From contig CACZBW010000014.1 of assembly GCA_902779575.1 (NCBI GenBank), positions 1 through 64,000 of the forward strand: 64,000 bases of DNA, read 5' to 3'. The stretch is from an uncultured Lachnospiraceae bacterium. Lineage in GTDB: Bacteria; Bacillota; Clostridia; Lachnospirales; Lachnospiraceae. Below the pieces are notes generated by a model. That model did not search any database, was not told where the DNA came from, and worked only from the letters and a program-made list of their open reading frames with translations. The translations under genes were made by a program, and so were the position numbers. This document shows positions 16,009 to 23,206 of this stretch, one piece after another. Positions within the stretch are counted from its first letter, which is position 1, and each line of letters starts with the position of its first letter.

Positions 16009-16335
16009 TCAAAGTATCTTCATAAAACAAATGATCCTGTTTTCTTCCTGAAAACCAATACCTAAATGAAAATTCAGCGAGTCGATATTCGTCAGCTCAC
16101 AGTCACTGACAAATTCGATGCATCCTTTTTCTCGTGCCCATTGCTAACATTCGGATACCAGTTTTCTGGCGACTCCCTGTTGACGGTATTCCTCCTGGAC
16201 ACAGACGCCTTCCAAGTATCCGACGGGACTGGTTTCGCATCCTTCCACATAATCATGACGTAAGGCACACAACGCCACACCAGCATATTCACCATTCACG
16301 ATTTCTGCAAATACGGCAGAGTTTTGTTTGTTTTA
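16009..16335 (-). pseudogene. AAC(6')-like acetyltransferase remnant with internal TAG
   Basis: The minus-strand frame reads YAGVALCALRHDYVEG, GYLEGVCVQEEYRQQGVARK, LVSEC, then TAG, then QWAREKGCIEFVSDCELTN and HLGIGFQEENRIICFMK. This is the aminoglycoside 6'-N-acetyltransferase-type order. The N-terminus is missing and one codon has become a stop, so it is not functional. It fills the gap 15965-16348. Confidence 0.7.
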
Positions 16336-16348
16336 ATAAATACCGAGT

Positions 16349-16648
16349 TTATATCCTTTCCTTTATAACAACATGAATTGTATCTCCATCTGTTTTACCC
16401 AGCTGATTTCGGATGGACTTCAATACACCAATAATATAGCAGATGGACCCATCCTCATTCTTGACTCCCATATTTACAATGCTCCCGGCATATTCAATGC
16501 CGTCAAATATTGCATTCACTTTTACGCGACCTTTCCCGAATTCTTGCCTGATATCCCATGGAAAAGTAACATAAGCCCCTCCGGTGTCCGGATTTTCGTG
16601 TATTACAGCGTCATATTCGAATTGCTTCACAATAACCTCCGTGCTCAT
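16349..16648 (-). CDS. DUF1905 domain protein
   Basis: 99 residues matching DUF1905: YVTFPWDIRQEFGKGRVKVN, IFDGIEYAGSIVNMG, YIIGVLKSIRNQLGKTDGD and IHVVIKER. It is a small beta-barrel domain often found alone or fused to YdeI-type domains. Function unknown. No strong ribosome site is visible before the ATG. Confidence 0.8.
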   Translation of the reverse strand: MSTEVIVKQFEYDAVIHENPDTGGAYVTFPWDIRQEFGKGRVKVNAIFDGIEYAGSIVNMGVKNEDGSICYIIGVLKSIRNQLGKTDGDTIHVVIKERI

Positions 16649-16695
16649 AATTCTATTATATTATAGTCATAAACCCTCAACCAGGTATCTACAGA

Positions 16696-16878
16696 TCACA
16701 CACCATATTCCCTTGCTTTCTTTGCATTCTCTACATCATTTAAAGCATTCCGATAAAACACTTCATAATCTTCAGAATAAGTCGTATAGACCGGCGTACA
16801 GGTTTCCGTATCCTCATGAAATACATACTGAATCGGATTGATGCTGTCATAACAGATCAGCTCTTCCGTTGGATACAA
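16696..16878 (-). CDS. Hypothetical protein fragment
   Basis: 60 codons (EELICYDSINPIQYVFHEDT ... NALNDVENAKKAREYGV). The frame stays open 5' (ILRCLDEGLYP) without a start, while a good ATG in another frame at about 16921 (MDHSNEGSYDAL) runs into the same region, so a frameshift is likely. Family not recognised. Confidence 0.35.
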   Translation of the reverse strand: MYPTEELICYDSINPIQYVFHEDTETCTPVYTTYSEDYEVFYRNALNDVENAKKAREYGV

Positions 16879-16974
16879 GCCTTCGTCAAGGCATCGTAAG
16901 ATCCTTCATTACTGTGATCCATACAATCAATCCTCTCTCACCTCGACTTCGTCTCAGGGGTTTCGGCATTTGCG

Positions 16975-17940
16975 TCAATTGCCATATGCGATCTTTATGA
17001 TATCGTCTATTCCGGCTTCTTCGATGGATACATCCTTGAGAGACTTCTTGGCGGACAGGTCAGCGATGATATCCGCGGCAGTGATATCGGATCTGGCAAA
17101 TCTGTAGCGGGCAACATTACCTTCGTGGCCAATCATCTCACACTTATCGTGTGATGGTGCTTCTTCATCATAGTATTCCACAACAAGAGTCTTATATGGA
17201 GCTATCCTGTCAGTAATCTCTTTAAGGTTTCCATCCTCCATCATCTCGCCGTGGTTGATGATTATGAGCCTTTCACACAGTTCCTGTATGTCGCCCAGAT
17301 CGTGTGTTGTAAGTATTATAGTAGTCTTCCGGACCTGGTTTATCTCTTTTATAAACTTTCGGAGCGAATACTTGGCGGAAACATCAAGACCGATCGTCGG
17401 CTCATCAAGAAACAGAACCTTGGGAGAATGGAGCATGGATGCTACAAGATCTCCTTTGACACGCTGCCCGAGAGACATCTGACGGACAGGCTTGTCAATG
17501 AGTTCTTTAATGCCAAGTATGTCGTTCATGACATCCAGCGTCTTATCATAATCCGTTTGCTCGATGCGGTAGATGTGCTTTAACAATTCGAATGTTTCAC
17601 CAAGTCTGAGATCCCAGTTGAGCTGAGTTCTCTGACCGAACACGACACCTATGTTCCTTACAACTTCCTTCCGATGCTTTGTGATATCCTCGCCGTCTAT
17701 CAACACACTTCCGCTTGTAGGCGTGAGTATGCCGGACATCATCTTGATGGTTGTACTTTTTCCGGCACCGTTCGGGCCGATGAATCCGACGATCTCTCCT
17801 TTGTCTATGTGGAACGACAAGTTCTTAACCGCGTGGATGACATCAGTGTTTCTTGTCATGAGCCCTTTCAAGGCACCTGATAGTCCGGCACCTTTGCGTT
17901 TTATCGTATAATCCTTGCTTAAGTTCTTAACGTCTATCAT
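16975..17940 (-). CDS. ABC-2 type exporter, ATP-binding protein
   Basis: 321 residues of the COG4586 type. The Walker A is GPNGAGKST, the Q-loop is in VVFGQRTQLNWDL, the signature is MSLGQRVKGDL, the Walker B is VLFLDEPTIGLD and the switch His is in LTTHDLGD. The FGQRTQLNWDL block is characteristic of this subfamily, which pairs with two six-helix permeases. The C-terminal extension is family typical. The ATG is 3 nt after the stop of permease gene 17943-18767, forming a tight operon. The exported substrate is unknown. Confidence 0.93.
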   Translation of the reverse strand: MIDVKNLSKDYTIKRKGAGLSGALKGLMTRNTDVIHAVKNLSFHIDKGEIVGFIGPNGAGKSTTIKMMSGILTPTSGSVLIDGEDITKHRKEVVRNIGVVFGQRTQLNWDLRLGETFELLKHIYRIEQTDYDKTLDVMNDILGIKELIDKPVRQMSLGQRVKGDLVASMLHSPKVLFLDEPTIGLDVSAKYSLRKFIKEINQVRKTTIILTTHDLGDIQELCERLIIINHGEMMEDGNLKEITDRIAPYKTLVVEYYDEEAPSHDKCEMIGHEGNVARYRFARSDITAADIIADLSAKKSLKDVSIEEAGIDDIIKIAYGN

Positions 17941-17942
17941 TG

Positions 17943-18767
17943 TCAGTTACCTGCACTTTCGTACTTTTTAAGCCCTGAATTGAAATATGCACCAGCCAGA
18001 AGCATCACAAGCAGGCCAACAGCAAGGGTGATGAATGCTGTGGCCATTCCACCGGATAAGCCGTTATCAATCCCAAGAAGGGAAGATACCGGATAAAATG
18101 AAACCCAGCCAATCGGGATCAGGTATGTCAGAATAAACTGCATACTCTCAGGATACATCGATATCGGATACATCGTGGTCTTGTCCATGATCTCCTGTGT
18201 ATACTGCCCGAAATCAACTGCGCTTCTCGTGTGAAAAGAGGTGCTTCCGAGGAATATATAGATTCCTCCCCGGATAAGTGTTGCACCGATCAGCATGATT
18301 ATGACCTGCACGATGAACAGGAAGGATACCTGAACCCCGGACTTCGCACAGCCGTATATGAAAACGATCACTCCCGGGATAAGATCGGTTATCCCGAAGA
18401 TATTGATGTTTGTGAAGAAAAACTGGTACAAGACTCCGAGCGGTCTTGTAAGATACCTGTCAAAATCACCCTCGATCACATACCATCCCATAAACCATCC
18501 CTGAACAAAGAAGATCATCGACAGAGCATGGGATATTACGGACAATCCGTAAAGGAATGCAAGCTGTCCGTAATTCCATCCGTTTATTTCTCCAAAAGAC
18601 TCTACGACAAATTTAATGATTGCAAATCCTATGATGAACTGGAGCGGGTTGGATATGAACCATCCCGCGATATTTGACGGATATTCGATCATTGTCATAA
18701 ATGCCATCTTTATTTCCTGGCCGGTTACATCAAGGTAATGGCGCAACGTATCAAATGATTTTCTCAT
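17943..18767 (-). CDS. ABC-2 family transporter permease (COG3694 type)
   Basis: 274 residues from MRKSFDTLRHYL; GGGAGG precedes the ATG at 18767. About six membrane helices, with the family signature EGDFDRYLTRPLGVLYQFF between helices and IPIGWVSFYPVSSLLG near the end. It pairs with the second permease (18770-19516) and the ATPase. Its ribosome site overlaps the upstream stop codon, so translation is coupled. Confidence 0.9.
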   Translation of the reverse strand: MRKSFDTLRHYLDVTGQEIKMAFMTMIEYPSNIAGWFISNPLQFIIGFAIIKFVVESFGEINGWNYGQLAFLYGLSVISHALSMIFFVQGWFMGWYVIEGDFDRYLTRPLGVLYQFFFTNINIFGITDLIPGVIVFIYGCAKSGVQVSFLFIVQVIIMLIGATLIRGGIYIFLGSTSFHTRSAVDFGQYTQEIMDKTTMYPISMYPESMQFILTYLIPIGWVSFYPVSSLLGIDNGLSGGMATAFITLAVGLLVMLLAGAYFNSGLKKYESAGN

Positions 18768-18769
18768 AA

Positions 18770-19516
18770 TCATCCTCCCTGAACCATCACTTTTCTTGTT
18801 ATTCGGCTCTGCGCATAGAAAAACAGCGCAGATAGGATCACAAGCCATATAAACTGGATACGCATCTGCGATATCATCTTGGTCCGGCTGCCTCTTCCGA
18901 TGTATATACTTAGCGGAAGCTGGTATATATACACGAACGGGAGTGCGGAAAGCAGCTTTGATACGCCTTCCGGGAAAAACCATATCGGAATGATAGATCC
19001 GGACAGGAGCCTTATTAGATGCTTTTTTACCTGGATCAGCGCATTATTGTTTATCGTCGTAAATGCCATCATCCCGAACAGAGCTGCTATCAGCCAGTTG
19101 ATCAGAAATGACTCGACGACAGATATAACAAACATCGGTAGATTTCTGATATCTGCCATAACAGGAACTTTTATCATGAGCGATCCGATAAGAAGAATCG
19201 GGAGCATGTTCTGGAAAATGAGAGCGATAATACTTCCAATGTCTTCAGCAAGGAACATTCCGAACAGACTTATCGGCTTCATCATATCGGTTGCAACGGA
19301 TCCCTTTTCAACGCTGTGTCCGATCCTTCTTTCGACATTTGTGATAAGGAGTACAGAAAGAGCGGATGATATTATGATGTAAGTCTGCATGCTGCCTGCG
19401 TCAACGCCGTTCACAACACTTCGGCCGGTATAGAGAGCTCTCCAGAAATATGCCGAGGTGATCATGATTATCGTCTGCATGATGATGTTCCCGTAAACAT
19501 TGAACTCATATGTCAT
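18770..19516 (-). CDS. ABC-2 family transporter permease (COG4587 type)
   Basis: 248 residues with about six membrane helices and the VEKGSVATDMMKPISLFGMF block equivalent to the one in its partner permease. The first in-frame ATG (19516) gives MTYEFNVYG, which in homologues lies about 15-20 residues into the protein. The frame continues upstream as TQIIKS and WKDRKK to a stop without a start codon, and there is no good ribosome site. The 5' end may have been damaged together with the adjoining TetR remnant. Confidence 0.8.
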   Translation of the reverse strand: MTYEFNVYGNIIMQTIIMITSAYFWRALYTGRSVVNGVDAGSMQTYIIISSALSVLLITNVERRIGHSVEKGSVATDMMKPISLFGMFLAEDIGSIIALIFQNMLPILLIGSLMIKVPVMADIRNLPMFVISVVESFLINWLIAALFGMMAFTTINNNALIQVKKHLIRLLSGSIIPIWFFPEGVSKLLSALPFVYIYQLPLSIYIGRGSRTKMISQMRIQFIWLVILSALFFYAQSRITRKVMVQGG

Positions 19517-19620
19517 GCTCTTTATGATCTGGGTCTTTTTTCGGTCCTTCCATGTTTTACTAAAATCAATGTTCTTCCGGACGGATAGTTACCCTGCGAA
19601 TAAAGAGCGTTTAGTTCGCG

Positions 19621-19701
19621 TTAATTTGTTCCAGCATAACCATTTTGGGAAAACTGTTCCCGGGCAGCTGCCAGTATTCTTTCCTTTGTATCCTTCGCCA
19701 T
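19621..19701 (-). pseudogene. TetR regulator remnant, N-terminus only
   Basis: MAKDTKERILAAAREQFSQN then GYAGTN and TAA; downstream the frame reads RELNALYSQGNYP. This is the first helix and part of the HTH of a TetR protein, stopped and truncated. GGAG precedes its ATG. It sits between its promoter and the ABC exporter genes. Confidence 0.7.
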
Positions 19702-19741
19702 AAGCATCTCCATGCCGAAATCAGTGATCTATTGTTCTCTT

Positions 19742-19770
19742 ATTATAGTGACCGAAAGTTCACTTTTCAA
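19742..19770 (-). promoter_or_regulatory. Consensus sigma-A promoter with inverted repeat
   Basis: Minus-strand TTGAAA, 17-nt spacer, TATAAT. The spacer holds AGTGA and TCACT as an inverted repeat, a probable operator for the now broken TetR. It should drive the exporter operon. Confidence 0.8.
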
Positions 19771-19804
19771 CACTTTTCCCTGGATTTGTGCCTTCAGAAG
19801 CAAA

Positions 19805-19882
19805 AAACCCAGTGTTGATATTTCAGTGGAGAAGACGGTAGTATCTACCCGGTTCTCAGCTGAAAATGTAACACAGGGTTTC
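19805..19882. repeat. Long imperfect hairpin (78 nt)
   Basis: Outer AACCC/GGGTT, then TGTT/AACA, ATTTCAG/CTGAAAAT, GAGAA/TTCTC and CGGTA/TACC pair in nested order around GTATC. It lies in the 19517-20095 gap upstream of the exporter promoter; there is no T-run on either side. The rest of that gap holds the TetR remnant, its promoter and the 20048-20090 terminator. Could be a small MITE or structured RNA. Confidence 0.5.
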
Positions 19883-20047
19883 TGTACAGGCCGGTCAGTT
19901 CTAATCAGAATTGAGTGCAGGCCAAATCATTAGTTGCATTTTTGCTACTTCTGTTATACAAACGACGTTGTCTGTTATGCTGCATTAAAATTACTCGAAA
20001 ACTCCCGATTGAACAGACGCACTGATGTTACGACAAATCTACAGCGG

Positions 20048-20090
20048 AAAAAAGCCTCTCTTCCAGTTATGGATGAGAGGCCCCCTTTTT
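20048..20090. terminator. Terminator of the AraC gene
   Basis: GCCTCTC and GAGAGGC arms with A-run and T-run on the two sides. Confidence 0.75.
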
Positions 20091-20095
20091 GTTGT

Positions 20096-20926
20096 TCAGT
20101 CTTTCTTCAGTGGCACCCAGATATACACCTTCATATCATCTGATCCCTCTTCCGGAGGAAGATATACTTCAATATCATATTCTCCTGCAAGCGAGTACCC
20201 TTGAAGTGCAGGCAGCCACTCTGACCAGATCCTGGTGTTCGTATCCTGAAGTGTTTTAATCGTGCACGGAAATTGTGCCCATGCACTGCCGGGGATTACT
20301 CTGGTCTCACAACCTTCCGGGACATCTTCCCAGGGGAGATACAAATCCGCAATCCAGTAATCAAAGTCCTTTCCTTTCATATCAAGGCAAACACCAAATG
20401 TTCCCATTATAGGACGGTTCTCACCCTGAGCCAGCCATTCATCCCAAAACTTTGGTATTTCCTGATAACTGCTGTCCGAATGGAACGGTTTTTTCACTCC
20501 GACAATAGTAAACGGCGCTTTTTCAACAATACGATACTCCATCATAGTTCCACCCTCCATAGTGATTCTGATATGCAGTGGAGCAAAAGATCTGAGCAGT
20601 GCCCCAGGTTCTTTAGCTTGTGACGGTGTAATCCCATGAAACTTCTGAAAGGCTTTGGAGAAACTATCCGGTGAATCATAGCCGTATTTAACGGCAGCAT
20701 CAATCACCTTCACATCTTTCCCGTTAAGCTCCTGAGCTGCCAGTGTCATCCTGCGCGCACGGATGTATTCTCCGACAGTCACACCACACAGGGCCCCGAA
20801 AATGCGTTGGTAATAGAAAGGTGACAAAGCTGCTTTAGCGGCAATATCCTCAATGTCCAGTTCCTCCGTCAAATTCTTTTCTATGAAGTCGATGGATTCC
20901 TGGAATCCCTCAATCCAGCCTTGCAT
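20096..20926 (-). CDS. AraC-family regulator with GyrI-like effector domain
   Basis: 276 residues from MQGWIEGFQES (ATG at 20926, 8 nt after AAGGAG). Residues 1-110 hold two AraC helix-turn-helix units: LDIEDIAAKAALSPFYYQRI and KVIDAAVKYGYDSPDSFSKA, with FQKFHGITPSQAK. The C-terminal 150 residues are a GyrI-like/Rob-type ligand domain (YRIVEKAPFTIVGVKKPF, FDYWIADLYLPWEDVPEGCE). This layout is that of Rob/BmrR-like multidrug sensors. It does not adjoin an efflux pump except the ABC-2 operon downstream on the same strand. Confidence 0.92.
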   Translation of the reverse strand: MQGWIEGFQESIDFIEKNLTEELDIEDIAAKAALSPFYYQRIFGALCGVTVGEYIRARRMTLAAQELNGKDVKVIDAAVKYGYDSPDSFSKAFQKFHGITPSQAKEPGALLRSFAPLHIRITMEGGTMMEYRIVEKAPFTIVGVKKPFHSDSSYQEIPKFWDEWLAQGENRPIMGTFGVCLDMKGKDFDYWIADLYLPWEDVPEGCETRVIPGSAWAQFPCTIKTLQDTNTRIWSEWLPALQGYSLAGEYDIEVYLPPEEGSDDMKVYIWVPLKKD

Positions 20927-21063
20927 CTTACCCACTCCTTTCGCTCACTGTATTATCAGTATATCAGTCTGATGGACTGACACCCGACATTCTGTGCTCT
21001 CCTGATCGGGTATCTATGATTTCAGAACAGCTGTCCTTTCTTCGCCGTCATCCTCCGAACCGT

Positions 21064-21273
21064 TCAGTTCAGATGGAGAAACGTAATGATCCCGTCGATC
21101 ACCGTAGAGATGATCGCATTGTCCCGTTTCTCTTTCTTCTCGTATTCCCGTAATTCCTCTTCAGTGAGCTCGCCGGCCCCATTTCCTTCCCCCAGGGCAA
21201 GATCTTCTGTATCCTGCCCGTTTCCGATCAGATCCTTCCCGTTTTCATGCATATTCTTCCCGTATTCACTCAT
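21064..21273 (-). CDS. Small acidic protein with hydrophobic C-terminus
   Basis: 69 residues. The first 50 are polar and acidic (ELTEEELREYEKKEKR), and the last 19 form an amphipathic or membrane-peripheral helix (NAIISTVIDGIITFLHLN). AAGGGGG precedes the ATG. Family not recognised. Confidence 0.45.
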   Translation of the reverse strand: MSEYGKNMHENGKDLIGNGQDTEDLALGEGNGAGELTEEELREYEKKEKRDNAIISTVIDGIITFLHLN

Positions 21274-21362
21274 GCCCTGATCCCCCTTGCTGTTCAGAAC
21301 CGGGTCTGTCTATTCGTAGAAAACCATACCTCGTTTATGGGAACATCTCAAGAAACGTGATT

Positions 21363-21659
21363 TTATAGTGACATTCCTCGCAGATTTCCCAGTACATGAA
21401 AGAAGTGTATCGCCAAAAACACAGCCCCGATTACAGCTAACGGAGTGTTCTGCCGCCAAAGGCCTAAGGTAACATAATACAGCGGCGGCATAACTATAAT
21501 AAACAGCATTATCACCAAAGTGCTCTGATGGCCTGTAAAGTACAATGCCCAGCCGAAGAAGTTTGCAAGCAGAATAACCACAGCCAGTGTGAAGAACAGC
21601 TTTTCTCTGCCGTTCGACACCGAAAATACTATAGCGTTCTCGTGGATAACAAACACCAT
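21363..21659 (-). CDS. Small integral membrane protein
   Basis: 98 residues with three predicted helices: FFTLAVVILLANFFGWALYF, LVIMLFIIVMPPLYYVTLG and TPLAVIGAVFLAIHFFHVLG. The open frame extends upstream (LGSLCIAL) without a good start, so the true N-terminus may be longer or frameshifted. No family assigned. Confidence 0.5.
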   Translation of the reverse strand: MVFVIHENAIVFSVSNGREKLFFTLAVVILLANFFGWALYFTGHQSTLVIMLFIIVMPPLYYVTLGLWRQNTPLAVIGAVFLAIHFFHVLGNLRGMSL

Positions 21660-21744
21660 AAGGGCAATACACAGTGAACCCAGGATTTTCTCACATATGT
21701 TCAGAGCTGCTGATGTTTCCTGCTTCAGTCATTTCACCGGCTCC

Positions 21745-22167
21745 TCAAAATGGAAGTTCCCTTTTCCCTGTCCTGATATAAGTAATGAGCTTCTCCAAAT
21801 CATCGAACTCATCATAGTCGCCCATGATTCCTTCACGATGATAGACGATTCCTGACTGTTCGTTTCGTTCAAGGCAATCCAAAAGCTCTTCAACACCATA
21901 TCGCCGGGCAAATTCTGCAAACGCACGGGCCTTTATCTTTTCAGCATACAGGCCCTTTCGACATTCCGCGGGCTCACACTCGTAACAACCGTTCAGGTTC
22001 TTATTGATCCCGCATCTGCGAACCTCGCACCATTCCGCATCCTTGCACCAGGACAGTTCCATGAATCCATCCCGCTTACACCCCTTGCAGGTTACGTTCT
22101 CAGAACACAGGCAGCATGCCAGCCCGCAGCGGGCGATTCCCAATTCTCTTTTCATGAATGTCTCCAT
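21745..22167 (-). CDS. DUF3795 cysteine-rich protein
   Basis: 140 residues. The N-terminal half carries regularly spaced cysteines: CGLACCLCSENVTCKGC, WCKDAEWCEVRRC and GCYECEPAEC, as in DUF3795, presumably a zinc- or iron-binding domain. The C-terminal part (GVEELLDCLERNEQSGIVYH) is the family's helical tail. Function unknown. Confidence 0.82.
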   Translation of the reverse strand: METFMKRELGIARCGLACCLCSENVTCKGCKRDGFMELSWCKDAEWCEVRRCGINKNLNGCYECEPAECRKGLYAEKIKARAFAEFARRYGVEELLDCLERNEQSGIVYHREGIMGDYDEFDDLEKLITYIRTGKRELPF

Positions 22168-22183
22168 AAATCCCGGTTATTAT

Positions 22184-22390
22184 CTACACTCTCTCAATAA
22201 TCATTTCTGCTGATCCCTCTTCCAGAGAGTTTTGGTCATCGTAATGGATGTGATCCCCCGGCACCCCATCCGCAAGCGCCATGAGCTGCTTTGCCAATGA
22301 GAGCATCCCCTCCCTGTTTGCAGATATCACGATTTCACCATTCTGGACAACAGCTTTGATCTCGAAACCATCGACCCATTCAACTCTCAT
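22184..22390 (-). CDS. Imm32-like small protein
   Basis: 68 residues from MRVEWVDGFE (ATG at 22390 behind GGTGGGG). VISANREGMLSLAKQLMALA, GDHIHYDDQNSLEEGS and EMIIERV match what I recall of Imm32, a predicted immunity family of contact-dependent polymorphic toxins. No toxin gene is adjacent, so it would be an orphan immunity or house-keeping homologue. Confidence 0.6.
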   Translation of the reverse strand: MRVEWVDGFEIKAVVQNGEIVISANREGMLSLAKQLMALADGVPGDHIHYDDQNSLEEGSAEMIIERV

Positions 22391-22422
22391 GATCATCCCC
22401 ACCCAATAAATACGAATTTCCC

Positions 22423-22600
22423 TCACTCTTCATCCAGATGATCAGGAGTTGGCGAACTGTCTGTCTCCGGCGTAAAAGTCCAGCCGTGATCGTTATGGTA
22501 GATCATCAGGCTTCCGGAATTCCCCTGCGATGCATCTCCCTATTCCTTTGGCCCCGCCGGTTATAACCGCCACCTTCCGCTGCTCCTCAGATTTCTGCAT
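22423..22600 (-). pseudogene. Short-chain dehydrogenase with internal deletion
   Basis: The 5' piece reads KVAVITGGAKGIGRCIAGEF, the Rossmann Gly-rich motif of SDR enzymes; the 3' piece, in another frame, reads SLMIYHNDHGWTFTPETD, typical of an SDR C-terminus, ending at 22423. More than 200 central codons are missing; the junction is at about 22515. Confidence 0.65.
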
Positions 22601-22990
22601 GCATCTGTTCCCCCGATACCGGGTCTCCGGGTCAATTTCTGATTCCGTTCCGGCAGGTTCCAGATACTCTACGGCCTTTCCCGTCATTATTGCGTATTCT
22701 ATCTCTGACCGCGTACTGTCTCCGATATAACCGCCGACATTGATCACAAAGATCTCATCGGCCATATCGATCTTGGCTTTATGCATATCATCCAGCATAG
22801 CTTTTACAGCAGTCAGAGTACCCTCGTCCATGTTCTCCCAGACTTCGCTGTCTCCGGAATGGCCAAATAAGCCCACGCTGATCACAATATTACCTTCCAA
22901 TGTCAACCGTTTCTGTGCTTCCAGAAACTGGTCTTTAAAACGGGTACTTCCGCACAATGTGATCACTTTATATTTTCTCATTTTGCACAT
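22493..22990 (-). CDS. DUF4406/nucleoside 2-deoxyribosyltransferase-like protein fused to SDR remnant
   Basis: 165 codons. Residues 5-115 form a Rossmann-like domain of the nucleoside 2-deoxyribosyltransferase superfamily: KVITLCGSTRFKDQFLEAQ, MDDMHKAKIDMADEIFVINV-type helix-strand order (LDDMHKAKIDMADEIFVINV) and GGYIGDSTRSEIEYA. The C-terminal 35 codons are the start of a deleted SDR gene read in frame (see 22423-22600), so the original stop has been lost or the genes were joined by the deletion. The N-terminal domain may still fold. Confidence 0.7.
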   Translation of the reverse strand: MCKMRKYKVITLCGSTRFKDQFLEAQKRLTLEGNIVISVGLFGHSGDSEVWENMDEGTLTAVKAMLDDMHKAKIDMADEIFVINVGGYIGDSTRSEIEYAIMTGKAVEYLEPAGTESEIDPETRYRGNRCMQKSEEQRKVAVITGGAKGIGRCIAGEFRKPDDLP

Positions 22991-22998
22991 TTCCCTGC

Positions 22999-23100
22999 TT
23001 AAGCATCCTTGATCCTGATATATTTACAGGACTTTATCCCGTCGTCCCCTGGTTTCTCTGCAACATCGGGATAGTTCCATGTAATGATTGTTCGTTCATT
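22999..23100 (-). other. Possible gene-end fragment
   Basis: Minus-strand frame reading TIITWNYPDVAEKPGDDG and KYIRIKDA before a TAA. It is protein-like but has no start. Family not recognised. Confidence 0.25.
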
Positions 23101-23206
23101 CCGCTTCAGTTAATCTCTTCTTTTTCTTCTCCGGAAGCTCTCCCCGCATGCTCCGGACCAGCTTACTTAAGAACTCCCGATTATCCACATCATCAACCGG
23201 GAATTC
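23096..23206 (-). CDS. Small ORF overlapping the glycosyltransferase end
   Basis: 36 codons (MEFPVDDVDNREFLSKLV, then RSMRGELPEKKKKRLTEAE). It overlaps the glycosyltransferase stop by 14 nt. It could be a coupled small protein or another 3' fragment; no clear ribosome site. Confidence 0.3.
   Translation of the reverse strand, partial: EFPVDDVDNREFLSKLVRSMRGELPEKKKKRLTEAE

Noticed and set aside
21310-21672. 120-codon frame overlapping the small membrane protein
   Set aside because: Cys/Arg-rich shadow composition; the other frame gives a coherent three-helix membrane protein.
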